This document shows positions 17,888 to 26,131 of a stretch of DNA of 64,000 nucleotides, piece by piece (position 1 is the stretch's first letter; the number at the start of each line of letters is the position of its first letter). The notes beneath the pieces were generated by a model. It was not told the DNA's origin. It saw only the letters and a list, made by a program, of their open reading frames with translations, and searched no databases. The stretch is from assembly GCA_000817105.1 (NCBI GenBank), contig JUEP01000008.1:1-64000 (forward strand), in the 5' to 3' direction. Source of the stretch: a marine actinobacterium MedAcidi-G3 (GTDB lineage Bacteria; Actinomycetota; Acidimicrobiia; Acidimicrobiales; Poriferisodalaceae). A program made the position numbers and the translations under genes.

Positions 17888-18930
17888 CGGACCTGCAGTC
17901 AAATGAAACGACAGGTCTAGTATGCGCCCACCATCACTTATACAGCTCGCTAGCTCGCGGAATGCCAGCTCCCCCGCGAAGCCCAACATCTTTTTTTGAA
18001 ATTCTCGAACTGGTCTGGTGGAGACTCGACCGAGCTTTGGATCTGGAAATGTTGAAATGGTCGGCAAAGTTGGGGGCACTCGAAGCCATCGAATCCGGCA
18101 CCACTGCAATAATTGACCATCACGAATCTCCTAATGCAATCGAAGGATCGCTGGATGTAATTGCTGATGCCTGCGCCGAGATCGGGATTCGCGTGGTGTG
18201 TTCTTATGGAGTCACCGATCGTCACGGACCAGAGGGAGCAGCAAAAGGACTAGAAGAAAACGCTCGCTTCCTAGCTAGTGGGAGACGTGGAATGGTTGGC
18301 ATACACGCAGCATTTACCTGCGAAAACGAAACCCTTGTTGCTGCAGCCGAAATGGCGGATCATTTTGGTGTCGGTGTTCATATTCATGTCGCCGAAGGCG
18401 CTGATGATCGAGGCGCAGCGCAACGGTTAAAAGATTTGAGCCGAGATAATTGGCTCCTTGTCCACGGTGTTCATTTACCCGATAATCATGAATTACGGGG
18501 AACAGTCATTCATAATCCTCGGTCGAATATGAATAATTCAGTTGGTTATGCAGCACCTCAGCGACTTCGTCTGCCTGTTGCGTTAGGTACTGACGGTATT
18601 GGAGCTGCAATGCTTGATGAGTTCCGAGTCGCGTACGCGCGGGTAAGAGAACATGACATCACAACTACTCCTGAAACAGCATGGAACTGGTTAGAAGGTG
18701 GATATCAGTTAGTTCCCGAAGCCCTGCAAGATCGAGTGGCTTGGTCTGAAGGACCGGTAGATCCCTGGAGACTCGCTTACCACACCAATATTCGAGCCGA
18801 ATTTGTTGAAATTGGCGGCGAAGTAGTTCTGAACAATGGGGTAGCCACTCGAATAGACCCCCAGGAAGTGCGTGCAAAGGCTGCCGAACAAGCCAAGCGC
18901 CTATTTACGAAACTCGATGACATGCCCTAA
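17878..18930 (+). CDS. ssnA: SsnA-like amidohydrolase, short form
   Basis: A 350-residue amidohydrolase clearly related to SsnA: GLVCAHHHLYSSLARGM (His18 and His20 as metal ligands), LVWWRLDRALDLEML, SGTTAIIDHHESPNAIEGSL, HIHVAEG, VIHNPRSNMNNSVGY and ALGTDGIGAAMLDEFR. SsnA proteins are putative aminohydrolases encoded beside selenium-type molybdenum hydroxylases and may act on the same purine-like substrates. This copy is about 90 residues shorter than E. coli SsnA: it lacks most of the N-terminal beta-sandwich half and has a reduced C-terminal part. Translation starts at GTG 17878, inside the end of the hydroxylase gene. No earlier in-frame extension would restore the missing domain without running through that gene. 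It may be a minimal enzyme or a partly degraded one. Confidence 0.85.
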   Translation: MDLTDLQSNETTGLVCAHHHLYSSLARGMPAPPRSPTSFFEILELVWWRLDRALDLEMLKWSAKLGALEAIESGTTAIIDHHESPNAIEGSLDVIADACAEIGIRVVCSYGVTDRHGPEGAAKGLEENARFLASGRRGMVGIHAAFTCENETLVAAAEMADHFGVGVHIHVAEGADDRGAAQRLKDLSRDNWLLVHGVHLPDNHELRGTVIHNPRSNMNNSVGYAAPQRLRLPVALGTDGIGAAMLDEFRVAYARVREHDITTTPETAWNWLEGGYQLVPEALQDRVAWSEGPVDPWRLAYHTNIRAEFVEIGGEVVLNNGVATRIDPQEVRAKAAEQAKRLFTKLDDMP

Positions 18931-21164
18931 TTTTTTGCAGCAGTTAAGTGCTCAAGGACCACAGATGGAGTCAAAGGAAAAGTGTTCATCCAAACACCGG
19001 TTGCATCATGAAGAGCAGCCGTAACAGCAGGTGCATATGTTATGTATGGCATTTCAGACACACCTCTAGCGCCCCACGGCCCGAGAGGATCTGTTCCTTC
19101 TAAAATGAGGCACTCGACTTTGGCGGGAACGTCACCAATTCCTGGAATCAGATATTGAGAAAGTCGAGGGTTTAAAACTCTTCCGTCTTTTACGATGAGC
19201 TGTTCACTCAGCGCGTAACCGTGAGCTTGGGCTATTGCACCTTCAATTTGGCCCCTCAACATCTGAGGATGTATTGCCTTTCCTACATCGTGGATTGAGA
19301 GCACCCGATCAACTCGTATATGGCCTGTACCAATATCTACAGTTAGATCCAAGGCCTGTGCCATGTAGCCATAACAGAAGTTAGGTTGCCCTACTCCTGT
19401 ATCTGGATCTAGTGCCTCGGTTGCCGGTGGTTTGTAGCGAAAATGTCCCAGGGCGGGCCGGGCGCCATCAGCCCAACTCTTTTCAGCTTCTTCAACGGCA
19501 CCCAAGACTGAATTGCCTGCCATGAATGTCAAACGAGAAGCTGATGCTGAGCCGGAATCGCCACCTGTAGCGGTGTCGCTATAGGTGGCATCAACATTGC
19601 TGATATCAATGTCTGCTGCTTCTGCAACCATCTGGATGAGAGCGGTATGGACTCCCTGACCAACTTCTGCTGCACTGTGGAAGAGTTCAATTCGGGTTGG
19701 ACGCTCAGCGTCAATGTCACCGTGAAATACGACATCGGCTTCACAAGCCTCCGGAAATCCGAAACTAAACCCAACGTTCTTCATCCCAACGGCATAGCCA
19801 CGGCCTTGTCTCAACTGGTCTGTTGCTGCAGGCAACGAAGCAATGGATTTGAAAGGAAGTGTCTCGATTAGTGGAGCGTCAACTGGTGCTCTCTCAGCGC
19901 AGGTCTCGAGGACCCGATGAACACCAACGCCTAAGGGCAGGCCTGCTTGAGTGATGCCGTCAGATAGATCAGTGAGAGCATTTCTCCTACGAATTTCTAG
20001 TGGATCTATCCCTAGTTCACTTGCGAGCTTATTCATTTGTGATTCAGCTACAAAAGTGCCTTGTGGACCGCCGAACCCTCTAAAGGCTCCGCCGGGGACA
20101 CTGTGGGTGTAAATCGCTTTGCTATCTATTCGGGCATTCGGAACGTTGTACGCTCCGGCGACTGACAGGTGAAGATTACCGAGCACTTTGTTAGACGTGT
20201 AGTTGTATGCCCCGGCATCAAGCAGAACGTCTGCCTCCACAGCGGTGATGATTCCATCCGCTGTCGCACCCAACCGGGCATGCACCGTGGCTCGGTGACG
20301 CTTGTGATGACCAACAATTGACTCTTCGCGATTCCAATTGCAATGGACAGGACGGGTAATCCCAAGATTGGTTAGTTTCTTGGCGGTGACGGCCATGACT
20401 ATTTGCAAGCTCATGTCTTCTTTGCCTCCGAAGGCACCACCAATTGCTGCGTATTTGACTCGAACTTCCTCTGGGGCGACATCGAGTGCATGAGCTATTT
20501 GCTCTTGGTCTTCGTGGACCCACTGACCTCCAGTTTCAATAGTTACTCGCCGTTCCTCGTCAACCCATGCTGTTGCAGCTTCTACCTGTAAGTACGCATG
20601 TTCTTGATGGGGGAGTTGATACGTGCCTTCTATGACCACGTCTGCTGATTGCAATCCTTCAGCAATATCTCCCTTGCGAATTCGAAGCTCGTGGTAGGTG
20701 TTGCTCGTCGAGTTGGGATGAACAAGAATTTCATCAGACTGAGCTTCGACCGCATCTGAGACAAGAGATAACACCTCCCATTCCGATCTGATCAGAGACG
20801 CACCTTTGCGCGCTTGAATCAAACTTTCTGCGACTACCACCGCAAGATGGTCAGCTTCCCACCGACTCACGTCACAAGGCACCGAACTGCGTCCAGTGTC
20901 GTCAAGCCCAATAAAAACAGGTTGATCAAATAAGGTGAGCCCATATTCGTTGACCGGAACATCGGCGGCAGTTACAACTGCTACAACACCGGGTGCATCA
21001 AGGGTTTCCTCGAAATTAACACCAACAAGGCGAGCATGCGGTTGGTTCGTGAACACGACTACAGCATGCAAGGCATTGTCAGGAACGCAATCGGCGGCAT
21101 AGGCAGCAGCACCAGTGACCTTGTCGAAAGCATCAACGCGGTGAGGCGTTTTCCCTACCGCCAT
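18927..21164 (-). CDS. Molybdopterin-binding catalytic subunit of a xanthine-dehydrogenase-family hydroxylase
   Basis: A 745-residue catalytic subunit for hydroxylation of an aromatic heterocycle or aldehyde with water as oxygen source. Landmarks are the N-terminal HRVDAFDKVTGAAAYAAD, the Mo-cofactor motifs AIGGAFGGKED and GGAFRGFGGPQGTF, AEVGQGVHTALIQM, GDSGSASASRLTF, and the active-site Glu in GARGVSEMPYITYAP. The AFRGFGGPQ loop matches true xanthine dehydrogenases, including the substrate-binding Arg. It has no FeS or FAD domain; these are supplied by the adjoining gene at 21164, whose stop overlaps this start by one base. Its stop codon overlaps that of the convergent SsnA-like gene. Substrate is probably a purine or relative, by loop and context. 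Confidence 0.94.
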   Translation of the reverse strand: MAVGKTPHRVDAFDKVTGAAAYAADCVPDNALHAVVVFTNQPHARLVGVNFEETLDAPGVVAVVTAADVPVNEYGLTLFDQPVFIGLDDTGRSSVPCDVSRWEADHLAVVVAESLIQARKGASLIRSEWEVLSLVSDAVEAQSDEILVHPNSTSNTYHELRIRKGDIAEGLQSADVVIEGTYQLPHQEHAYLQVEAATAWVDEERRVTIETGGQWVHEDQEQIAHALDVAPEEVRVKYAAIGGAFGGKEDMSLQIVMAVTAKKLTNLGITRPVHCNWNREESIVGHHKRHRATVHARLGATADGIITAVEADVLLDAGAYNYTSNKVLGNLHLSVAGAYNVPNARIDSKAIYTHSVPGGAFRGFGGPQGTFVAESQMNKLASELGIDPLEIRRRNALTDLSDGITQAGLPLGVGVHRVLETCAERAPVDAPLIETLPFKSIASLPAATDQLRQGRGYAVGMKNVGFSFGFPEACEADVVFHGDIDAERPTRIELFHSAAEVGQGVHTALIQMVAEAADIDISNVDATYSDTATGGDSGSASASRLTFMAGNSVLGAVEEAEKSWADGARPALGHFRYKPPATEALDPDTGVGQPNFCYGYMAQALDLTVDIGTGHIRVDRVLSIHDVGKAIHPQMLRGQIEGAIAQAHGYALSEQLIVKDGRVLNPRLSQYLIPGIGDVPAKVECLILEGTDPLGPWGARGVSEMPYITYAPAVTAALHDATGVWMNTFPLTPSVVLEHLTAAKN

Positions 21165-22624
21165 CAGGACAACTCAGTCTTAGCGGACAAGCTGCTCAGC
21201 GACTCAACTATCGAGTAATACCCGGTACATCGACAGAGATTGCCCGATAGCCCTGCCTCTATATCTTCTTTGGATGGCGAATCGTTTTCGGCCAGTAACG
21301 CAGAGGCGGCGACCAAAAAACCAGGGGTACAAAACCCGCACTGCACAGCAAATTTGTCCAGAAATTTTTGTTGGACTGGGTGCAGCGCTGATCCGGTAGC
21401 AAGCCCTTCAATGGTCACGAGTGAAGACCCATCGGCTTGAGCCGTCGGGACTAAGCAGCTAGTGACAGCGGCACCATTGAGCTTGATTGTGCAAGCCCCA
21501 CATTCTCCCTCGGCACAACCTTCTTTTGTGCCCGTAGAAGCATTAGCCCTCAGCCACTCCAGAAGAGTCGAATGGTGAGCGATCGGAGCAGTGACAATTG
21601 ATTCGTTTACGGTGCAAGAAATGTTTGATGTTGGCGACAAGCTTGGCTGGGGTGGATCTGGGCGACTAGCTATCCACCCCAATAATGGAGCCGTTCGAGA
21701 TTCAGAGACAGAAAAGTTTGAAAGCCCAATAAGGGCCCGTTGAAGGGCAGCTCCAGTGACGCTTGTGCGATAGTCAGCGGTAGCACGGATGTCATCGATC
21801 GGCTCAATATCGTCTGCTGCAATACGCGCTGCGGTTGCTGCCGTTTCAGCGTTCAGTTCTCTACCAACTAGGTATTCGCTTAATAGCGCCGACACGTTAA
21901 CTGTTTCGGAGACGCTACCCAGCGCTATGTCGGCTCTTGTAACGAGCGGACTCTGTCCATCAAATTCAATAACAATTCCAGCGTGCAGCACCGATATAGC
22001 CTGTGCCGTTCTGTTGCCGACTTTGAACCAGGTCCCAACGGTGTTGCGATTCCATCGGGGGATCGTGATAGATCGAACCAATTCGGAGTTCATCAACGTT
22101 GTCTTCCGAAAACCAGTAAAGAACTCCCTAATTGGGACTCGTCGTTGTGTATCAACTGACTCAATAAGTACCGACGCGTCGAGAGCGACCAATGCAGAAA
22201 TGGTGTCGTTAGCTGGGCTTGCGGTCACGATATTTCCAACGACAGTTGCACGGTTGCGGAGTTGGGGAGAACCAATCTCGATGCAAGCGGATCGAAGGAT
22301 GTCTAGAGCCGAGTCTAAGTTTTGTGCATCGATAATTTGGTTGTGCGTAACTCCACAACCAATGACGACGTCCTTATCTTCGATAGTGATTTCTGAACAG
22401 TCAGGTAATCCCCAAAGGTCAATAAGGGTTACAGGTGAACCATTTTCATTCCCGGAACTTCGTGATAGCTCCAAAAGAAGATCAGTAGCCCCCGCCACAG
22501 GTATAGCTGCAGGAATCGATGCGTAAAGCTTGACGGCATGGGACCAGGTTGTGGGACGAAGTATGTCGCCGATCTGGGTCCCTAGGCGCTGAGACTCATG
22601 CAAAGATCCCAACTCACGACTCAT
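21164..22624 (-). CDS. Fused FAD-binding and [2Fe-2S] subunit of a molybdenum hydroxylase (FAD domain first)
   Basis: A 486-residue electron-transfer subunit. Residues about 15-300 form a CoxM-type FAD domain: AAIPVAGATDLLLELS, IGSPQLRNRATVVGNIVTAS and the C-terminal DDIRATADYRTSV segment. Residues about 330-486 form a [2Fe-2S] domain with KEGCAEGECGACTIKLNG, VQCGFCTPGFLVA and GNLCRCTGYYSIV. In bacterial XdhA the FeS domain comes before the FAD domain; here the order is reversed. It would pass electrons from the Mo site of the 18927 product to an acceptor such as NAD. It overlaps that gene by one base and the alpha/beta hydrolase gene by four bases. Confidence 0.92.
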   Translation of the reverse strand: MSRELGSLHESQRLGTQIGDILRPTTWSHAVKLYASIPAAIPVAGATDLLLELSRSSGNENGSPVTLIDLWGLPDCSEITIEDKDVVIGCGVTHNQIIDAQNLDSALDILRSACIEIGSPQLRNRATVVGNIVTASPANDTISALVALDASVLIESVDTQRRVPIREFFTGFRKTTLMNSELVRSITIPRWNRNTVGTWFKVGNRTAQAISVLHAGIVIEFDGQSPLVTRADIALGSVSETVNVSALLSEYLVGRELNAETAATAARIAADDIEPIDDIRATADYRTSVTGAALQRALIGLSNFSVSESRTAPLLGWIASRPDPPQPSLSPTSNISCTVNESIVTAPIAHHSTLLEWLRANASTGTKEGCAEGECGACTIKLNGAAVTSCLVPTAQADGSSLVTIEGLATGSALHPVQQKFLDKFAVQCGFCTPGFLVAASALLAENDSPSKEDIEAGLSGNLCRCTGYYSIVESLSSLSAKTELS

Positions 22625-23454
22625 GTTGGTACTTCCAAATAGCTATTGAGGGTTTCATCTATCCACTCATGAAAATCAGTTATGACTTCCTCTTTGTTGA
22701 TTTCATTAAAGAGTTCGTGCTTGGCATCTTTGTAAAGGTGGACTGTTTTGCTTGAACTTGGCATGTCGTGAATTGCTTGTAAGGAATCCCCGTAAGGCAC
22801 GAATGGATCAGCAGTGCCATGAAAAAATCCGACAGGTATCTTAATTCTGTGGAGCTCATCACGAAATTGGTCGAGAGCTACGACTTCTGCTTCGAGTAGA
22901 GGCCGTTTGTACATGCCGCGATACACCAGAGGATCCGCATCATAAGCTCGACAAACTTCTAAGTCTCTTGACATTCCCATGGGATCGGAATCTTCTGGAG
23001 GTAATTCGGGCAGGTCGAGTACTTCACGAGCCCACTTCCAGTCACCAATAACTGCACCAAAGAAAGCGCCCCCGATGGCTCGCTCTGGCCAGCGTTGAAT
23101 AAACCGAGCGGCCAAAAGCCCGCCCATTGAATGTCCTGCCACGAGAAGGGGCACGTCAATAGAAAGATTTTGAAAAGCACTCGTAATTACGGCATCTAGA
23201 TCGTCCACTACGAGACCGAAGTCGGTGATGAGCGCGCGCTCACCTTCGGAAAGACCGTGACCAACATGATCAGACGCCAACACCGCAAAACCGTTAGCAA
23301 CCAAACTGTCGGCAACATGCTCATACCTACCGCCATGTTCCGCGTAACCATGAAAAATGACAACTAAAGCTTTAGGAACTCCCGAAGGCTGCCATAGACG
23401 TGCGTGAAGAGTCCCAGCATGCCCGGATACCTCAAACTCATGAAAATTTTTCAT
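22621..23454 (-). CDS. Alpha/beta hydrolase (monoacylglycerol-lipase type)
   Basis: A 277-residue serine hydrolase with the catalytic triad visible: Ser109 in AGHSMGGLLAARF, Asp in HGTADPFVPYG and His in DAKHELFNEI. The oxyanion-hole motif is FHGYAEHGGRY. The cap region and overall length match monoacylglycerol lipases and related lysophospholipases. It is embedded in the molybdenum hydroxylase operon, overlapping the FAD-FeS gene and the PLP-enzyme gene by four bases each. That suggests it hydrolyses an ester or amide in the same pathway rather than a general lipid. The true substrate is not evident. Confidence 0.9.
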   Translation of the reverse strand: MKNFHEFEVSGHAGTLHARLWQPSGVPKALVVIFHGYAEHGGRYEHVADSLVANGFAVLASDHVGHGLSEGERALITDFGLVVDDLDAVITSAFQNLSIDVPLLVAGHSMGGLLAARFIQRWPERAIGGAFFGAVIGDWKWAREVLDLPELPPEDSDPMGMSRDLEVCRAYDADPLVYRGMYKRPLLEAEVVALDQFRDELHRIKIPVGFFHGTADPFVPYGDSLQAIHDMPSSSKTVHLYKDAKHELFNEINKEEVITDFHEWIDETLNSYLEVPT

Positions 23455-24587
23455 GCCAACACCTCGTTTTGGCGGTTAACCCCCGTAAACAAAACCGCAA
23501 CAACCGTTCCAGCCCTTGGAGGGGCCTCTACTAAACCGGCTAAACCGGCTACTCCCGTAGGAGAAACATTTAAGCCAGTGACGCTAGTGGCAATGCGGTG
23601 GGTTTCAATAAGAGAAGTTTCAGGAACGACTACGGGCTCCCCACTACTCGCCAACGTTGCTTCCAACAACGGCAACCAGTCATATGTGATGTCATCGAGG
23701 ATCCCCGAGGCAACACTTGTCGGTTTATCCCAAGGCCACATAAAATCCTCGGGGTTTTCGTTAGCTTTGGCCATGTCAAAATCTGGAGCCAAGAGATCCC
23801 AAGCTCGTTTAAGGGGAGCACATCCTGCAGCCTGAACTGGATAGAGACTGATATTTGGCAAAGCCATAGCTGTTGCGGTTCCCAAACCGCCACCGCCTAT
23901 TTGCACGAAAGCTGCCTCGAGATTAGGGACCTGGTCGCCTAACTCCCAGCCTAAAGTTCTGCCGCCGTCAAAAGCGGTTGCGGTATCAGTTCCCTGAACA
24001 CCAAATGGATGGGAACCATTAGAAACGGCCTCACGAAAGCGAGAATAGCAAGGGTCGCCCCTTTCACTCGCAGCCGGTTCACAGACCTGAATCTGAGCCC
24101 CCAATTCTTGGAGTAGAGCTAGGGCTGCTTTCTCTGCCCATACAGGTACGAATACTTCGATTGGCCGTTTTACTGCTTTGGCGACAATTGCCGCCGCGAT
24201 GGCAGCGTTACCGCAACTAGCAATCGCCAAGGGACGTGATGAAACATCTTGAGCCGCTGTGCCTAACGCTAGATGCAGAGCGACGCCGAAGAGATGTCTA
24301 GCTTTATGAGAACCACCAACCGAATTAATTTCCACTTTAACGTTCAATTGAACATCAAGATTTAGAGCCGCCGCGAGCTCCGTACCATCGAAAACCGGGG
24401 TCGTAGAAAACCCCGTTCCATCGATTGTTTCTATTTCTTTATCTAACCTCAACACGAGATCTACAAATTGTTGATCGCTCCAGCCAGCCGCGACCGCTTG
24501 GCTGTAGGAATCGAGACGTTCCCGATAAATCACGAAAGGGTTTGTCTCAGTCACATCACTTACGGTGCTTTGCCCCAGTTGCCGCAT
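23451..24587 (-). CDS. Fold-type II PLP-dependent enzyme (threonine synthase/ammonia-lyase-like), 378 residues
   Basis: This protein has the fold-type II PLP signature. Lys95 in EINSVGGSHKARH is the expected Schiff-base lysine, SCGNAAIAAAIVAKA is the Asn-containing PLP contact loop, and VQIGGGGLGTATAMA is the phosphate-binding glycine loop. Relatives catalyse beta-replacement or beta-elimination on amino acids (threonine synthase, threonine or diaminopropionate ammonia-lyase, cysteine synthase). The exact reaction cannot be read. The ATG at 24587 overlaps the upstream PLP gene by 32 bases. A GTG at 24554, two bases after that gene's stop, is an equally likely start. It overlaps the alpha/beta hydrolase gene by four bases, so it is part of the same operon. 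Confidence 0.85.
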   Translation of the reverse strand: MRQLGQSTVSDVTETNPFVIYRERLDSYSQAVAAGWSDQQFVDLVLRLDKEIETIDGTGFSTTPVFDGTELAAALNLDVQLNVKVEINSVGGSHKARHLFGVALHLALGTAAQDVSSRPLAIASCGNAAIAAAIVAKAVKRPIEVFVPVWAEKAALALLQELGAQIQVCEPAASERGDPCYSRFREAVSNGSHPFGVQGTDTATAFDGGRTLGWELGDQVPNLEAAFVQIGGGGLGTATAMALPNISLYPVQAAGCAPLKRAWDLLAPDFDMAKANENPEDFMWPWDKPTSVASGILDDITYDWLPLLEATLASSGEPVVVPETSLIETHRIATSVTGLNVSPTGVAGLAGLVEAPPRAGTVVAVLFTGVNRQNEVLA

Positions 24588-26088
24588 TGAATTCGCTAAT
24601 GCGATCGTCCCACTTATTGATGAGGGGCCGCAGACTGTCCCACCACGATTGGTCTCGTCTGCATTCGAAGTCGTCTACCGAAATACCTTGTTGCTCAACC
24701 CATGTGAAGTAGCCGAGGTTGAATACCCGGTCGCGATTTGCTTCATCCATATCCAAAATGTGTTCAACAACAACGTTGTTCAAGTGATTGGCGATCACTT
24801 TTTCGGCCTCAGCGTCGTCGAACCCCCCCGGAAAGTCTCGTTGCATCACTTTTTCACGTTCGGAGTTATAGAGCTCAGAACCATCTGTAGCGACTGTGAC
24901 AATTACATCGTCGTCAGTAAGGTCCCAATGCTTCGCCGACTTGATTGCCGCCAATATGTTGCAGATGGATGAATAACCTAAATTCGTTAACAGCGAACCA
25001 AGATCGGGGTTGACACCTTGACGTTCTAAGGCGCGAAGACCCGCCGGGCTGTTAAAAGCTACGTCCAACTGATCTGTTGCCTTATCTGAAATGCCAACGA
25101 TTAGATCGGTATTAGTGACGTTATGGATAAGCGGGACGTGTTTGTCACCGATGCCCTGAATATTGTGATCACCGAACCCGTTATAGAGCATGGTCGGCAC
25201 CTCAAGAGCTTCAACTGCCACAATTCGAGTGTCGTAAGTGTCTTTCAGGTAATCGCCTGCCCCCAGGGTCCCAGCCGATCCCGAAGCTGAAACGAAAGCA
25301 GCCAGCCGAGCAGGCCGGTCTGAGCTCACTTTCAAAAAAATTGATTCGAGAGCTGGTCCCGTTACTGCGTAATGCCCGAGATGGTTGGAAAATTCGCTGA
25401 ATTGGTTGAGAATTACATTCGACTCATCAGCTTCAAGGCGACTGCATTCATCATAAATTTCTTTAACATTGGCTTCAGTGCCAGGTGTACGGATGACATC
25501 TTCAGGATGTTCGATCCAACGATCTAACCATTCGAATCTTTCACGACTCATGCCCTCAGGTAAGACAGCAACTCCGCGACAGCCCATGATCTTTGAGATG
25601 GCAACGCCACCTCGAGCGTAGTTTCCAGTAGATGGCCAAACCGCCCGGTTAATAGTTGGGTCAAAGCGACCCGTAACTAGACGTGCTACCAGACAGGAAT
25701 ATGCAGCGAGCACCTTGTGGGCGGTAATCATAGGGAATCGGTTGCCGAGAGCAACAACTATCCGAGCCTCGGTGCCAGTTAATTCTCTCGGTAACTCAAT
25801 ATGGTCCGGGGTAGAGGTTGGTACGGAGTGATTGGGTGTGTTGAACCAGTGAACTCTAAATAAGTTAAGCGGATCAGCATCATCATGAGAGACATCAACC
25901 AAGGCCTGCAAAATCTCAGGGTCGATGGTTGAAGGGTCCTTTAATTCACTGAATTTTGGCAAGATGATATTTCGTTCACGGAACCGATCAATTGCATTGG
26001 CAAAAGACTCGTTGCCCATTGGGTCAAAGTCATTAAAAACTGCCAGCGAACGATCCATACTTCCAAGGTTAAAGGCATGAGTCCCCAT
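24556..26088 (-). CDS. Fold-type II PLP-dependent enzyme, about 510 residues
   Basis: A second PLP enzyme of the cysteine synthase/ammonia-lyase fold, longer than usual. With start at ATG 26088 the Schiff-base lysine would be Lys125 in FPMITAHKVLAAYS. The motif WPSTGNYARGGVAISKIMGC gives the Asn loop, and SASGSAGTLGAGDYLKD the phosphate loop. TTG 26115 and ATG 26058 are alternative in-frame starts. It heads a five-gene minus-strand operon that ends with the molybdenum hydroxylase subunit at 18927. It is divergent from the 8-oxoguanine deaminase gene, with only 17-43 bases between. Two different PLP enzymes of one fold in a row suggest sequential elimination steps on an amino-acid product. Substrate unknown. 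Confidence 0.85.
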   Translation of the reverse strand: MGTHAFNLGSMDRSLAVFNDFDPMGNESFANAIDRFRERNIILPKFSELKDPSTIDPEILQALVDVSHDDADPLNLFRVHWFNTPNHSVPTSTPDHIELPRELTGTEARIVVALGNRFPMITAHKVLAAYSCLVARLVTGRFDPTINRAVWPSTGNYARGGVAISKIMGCRGVAVLPEGMSRERFEWLDRWIEHPEDVIRTPGTEANVKEIYDECSRLEADESNVILNQFSEFSNHLGHYAVTGPALESIFLKVSSDRPARLAAFVSASGSAGTLGAGDYLKDTYDTRIVAVEALEVPTMLYNGFGDHNIQGIGDKHVPLIHNVTNTDLIVGISDKATDQLDVAFNSPAGLRALERQGVNPDLGSLLTNLGYSSICNILAAIKSAKHWDLTDDDVIVTVATDGSELYNSEREKVMQRDFPGGFDDAEAEKVIANHLNNVVVEHILDMDEANRDRVFNLGYFTWVEQQGISVDDFECRRDQSWWDSLRPLINKWDDRISEFNAATGAKHRK

Positions 26089-26131
26089 TTGGTCGGCACA
26101 GAGAGCGGGTAACAATGTCAGACTGTGGTTA

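Noticed and set aside
21789-22526. A 245-codon open frame on the plus strand
   Set aside because: It is antisense to the well-supported FAD-FeS subunit gene, has Ser/Ala-rich shadow composition and matches no domain.
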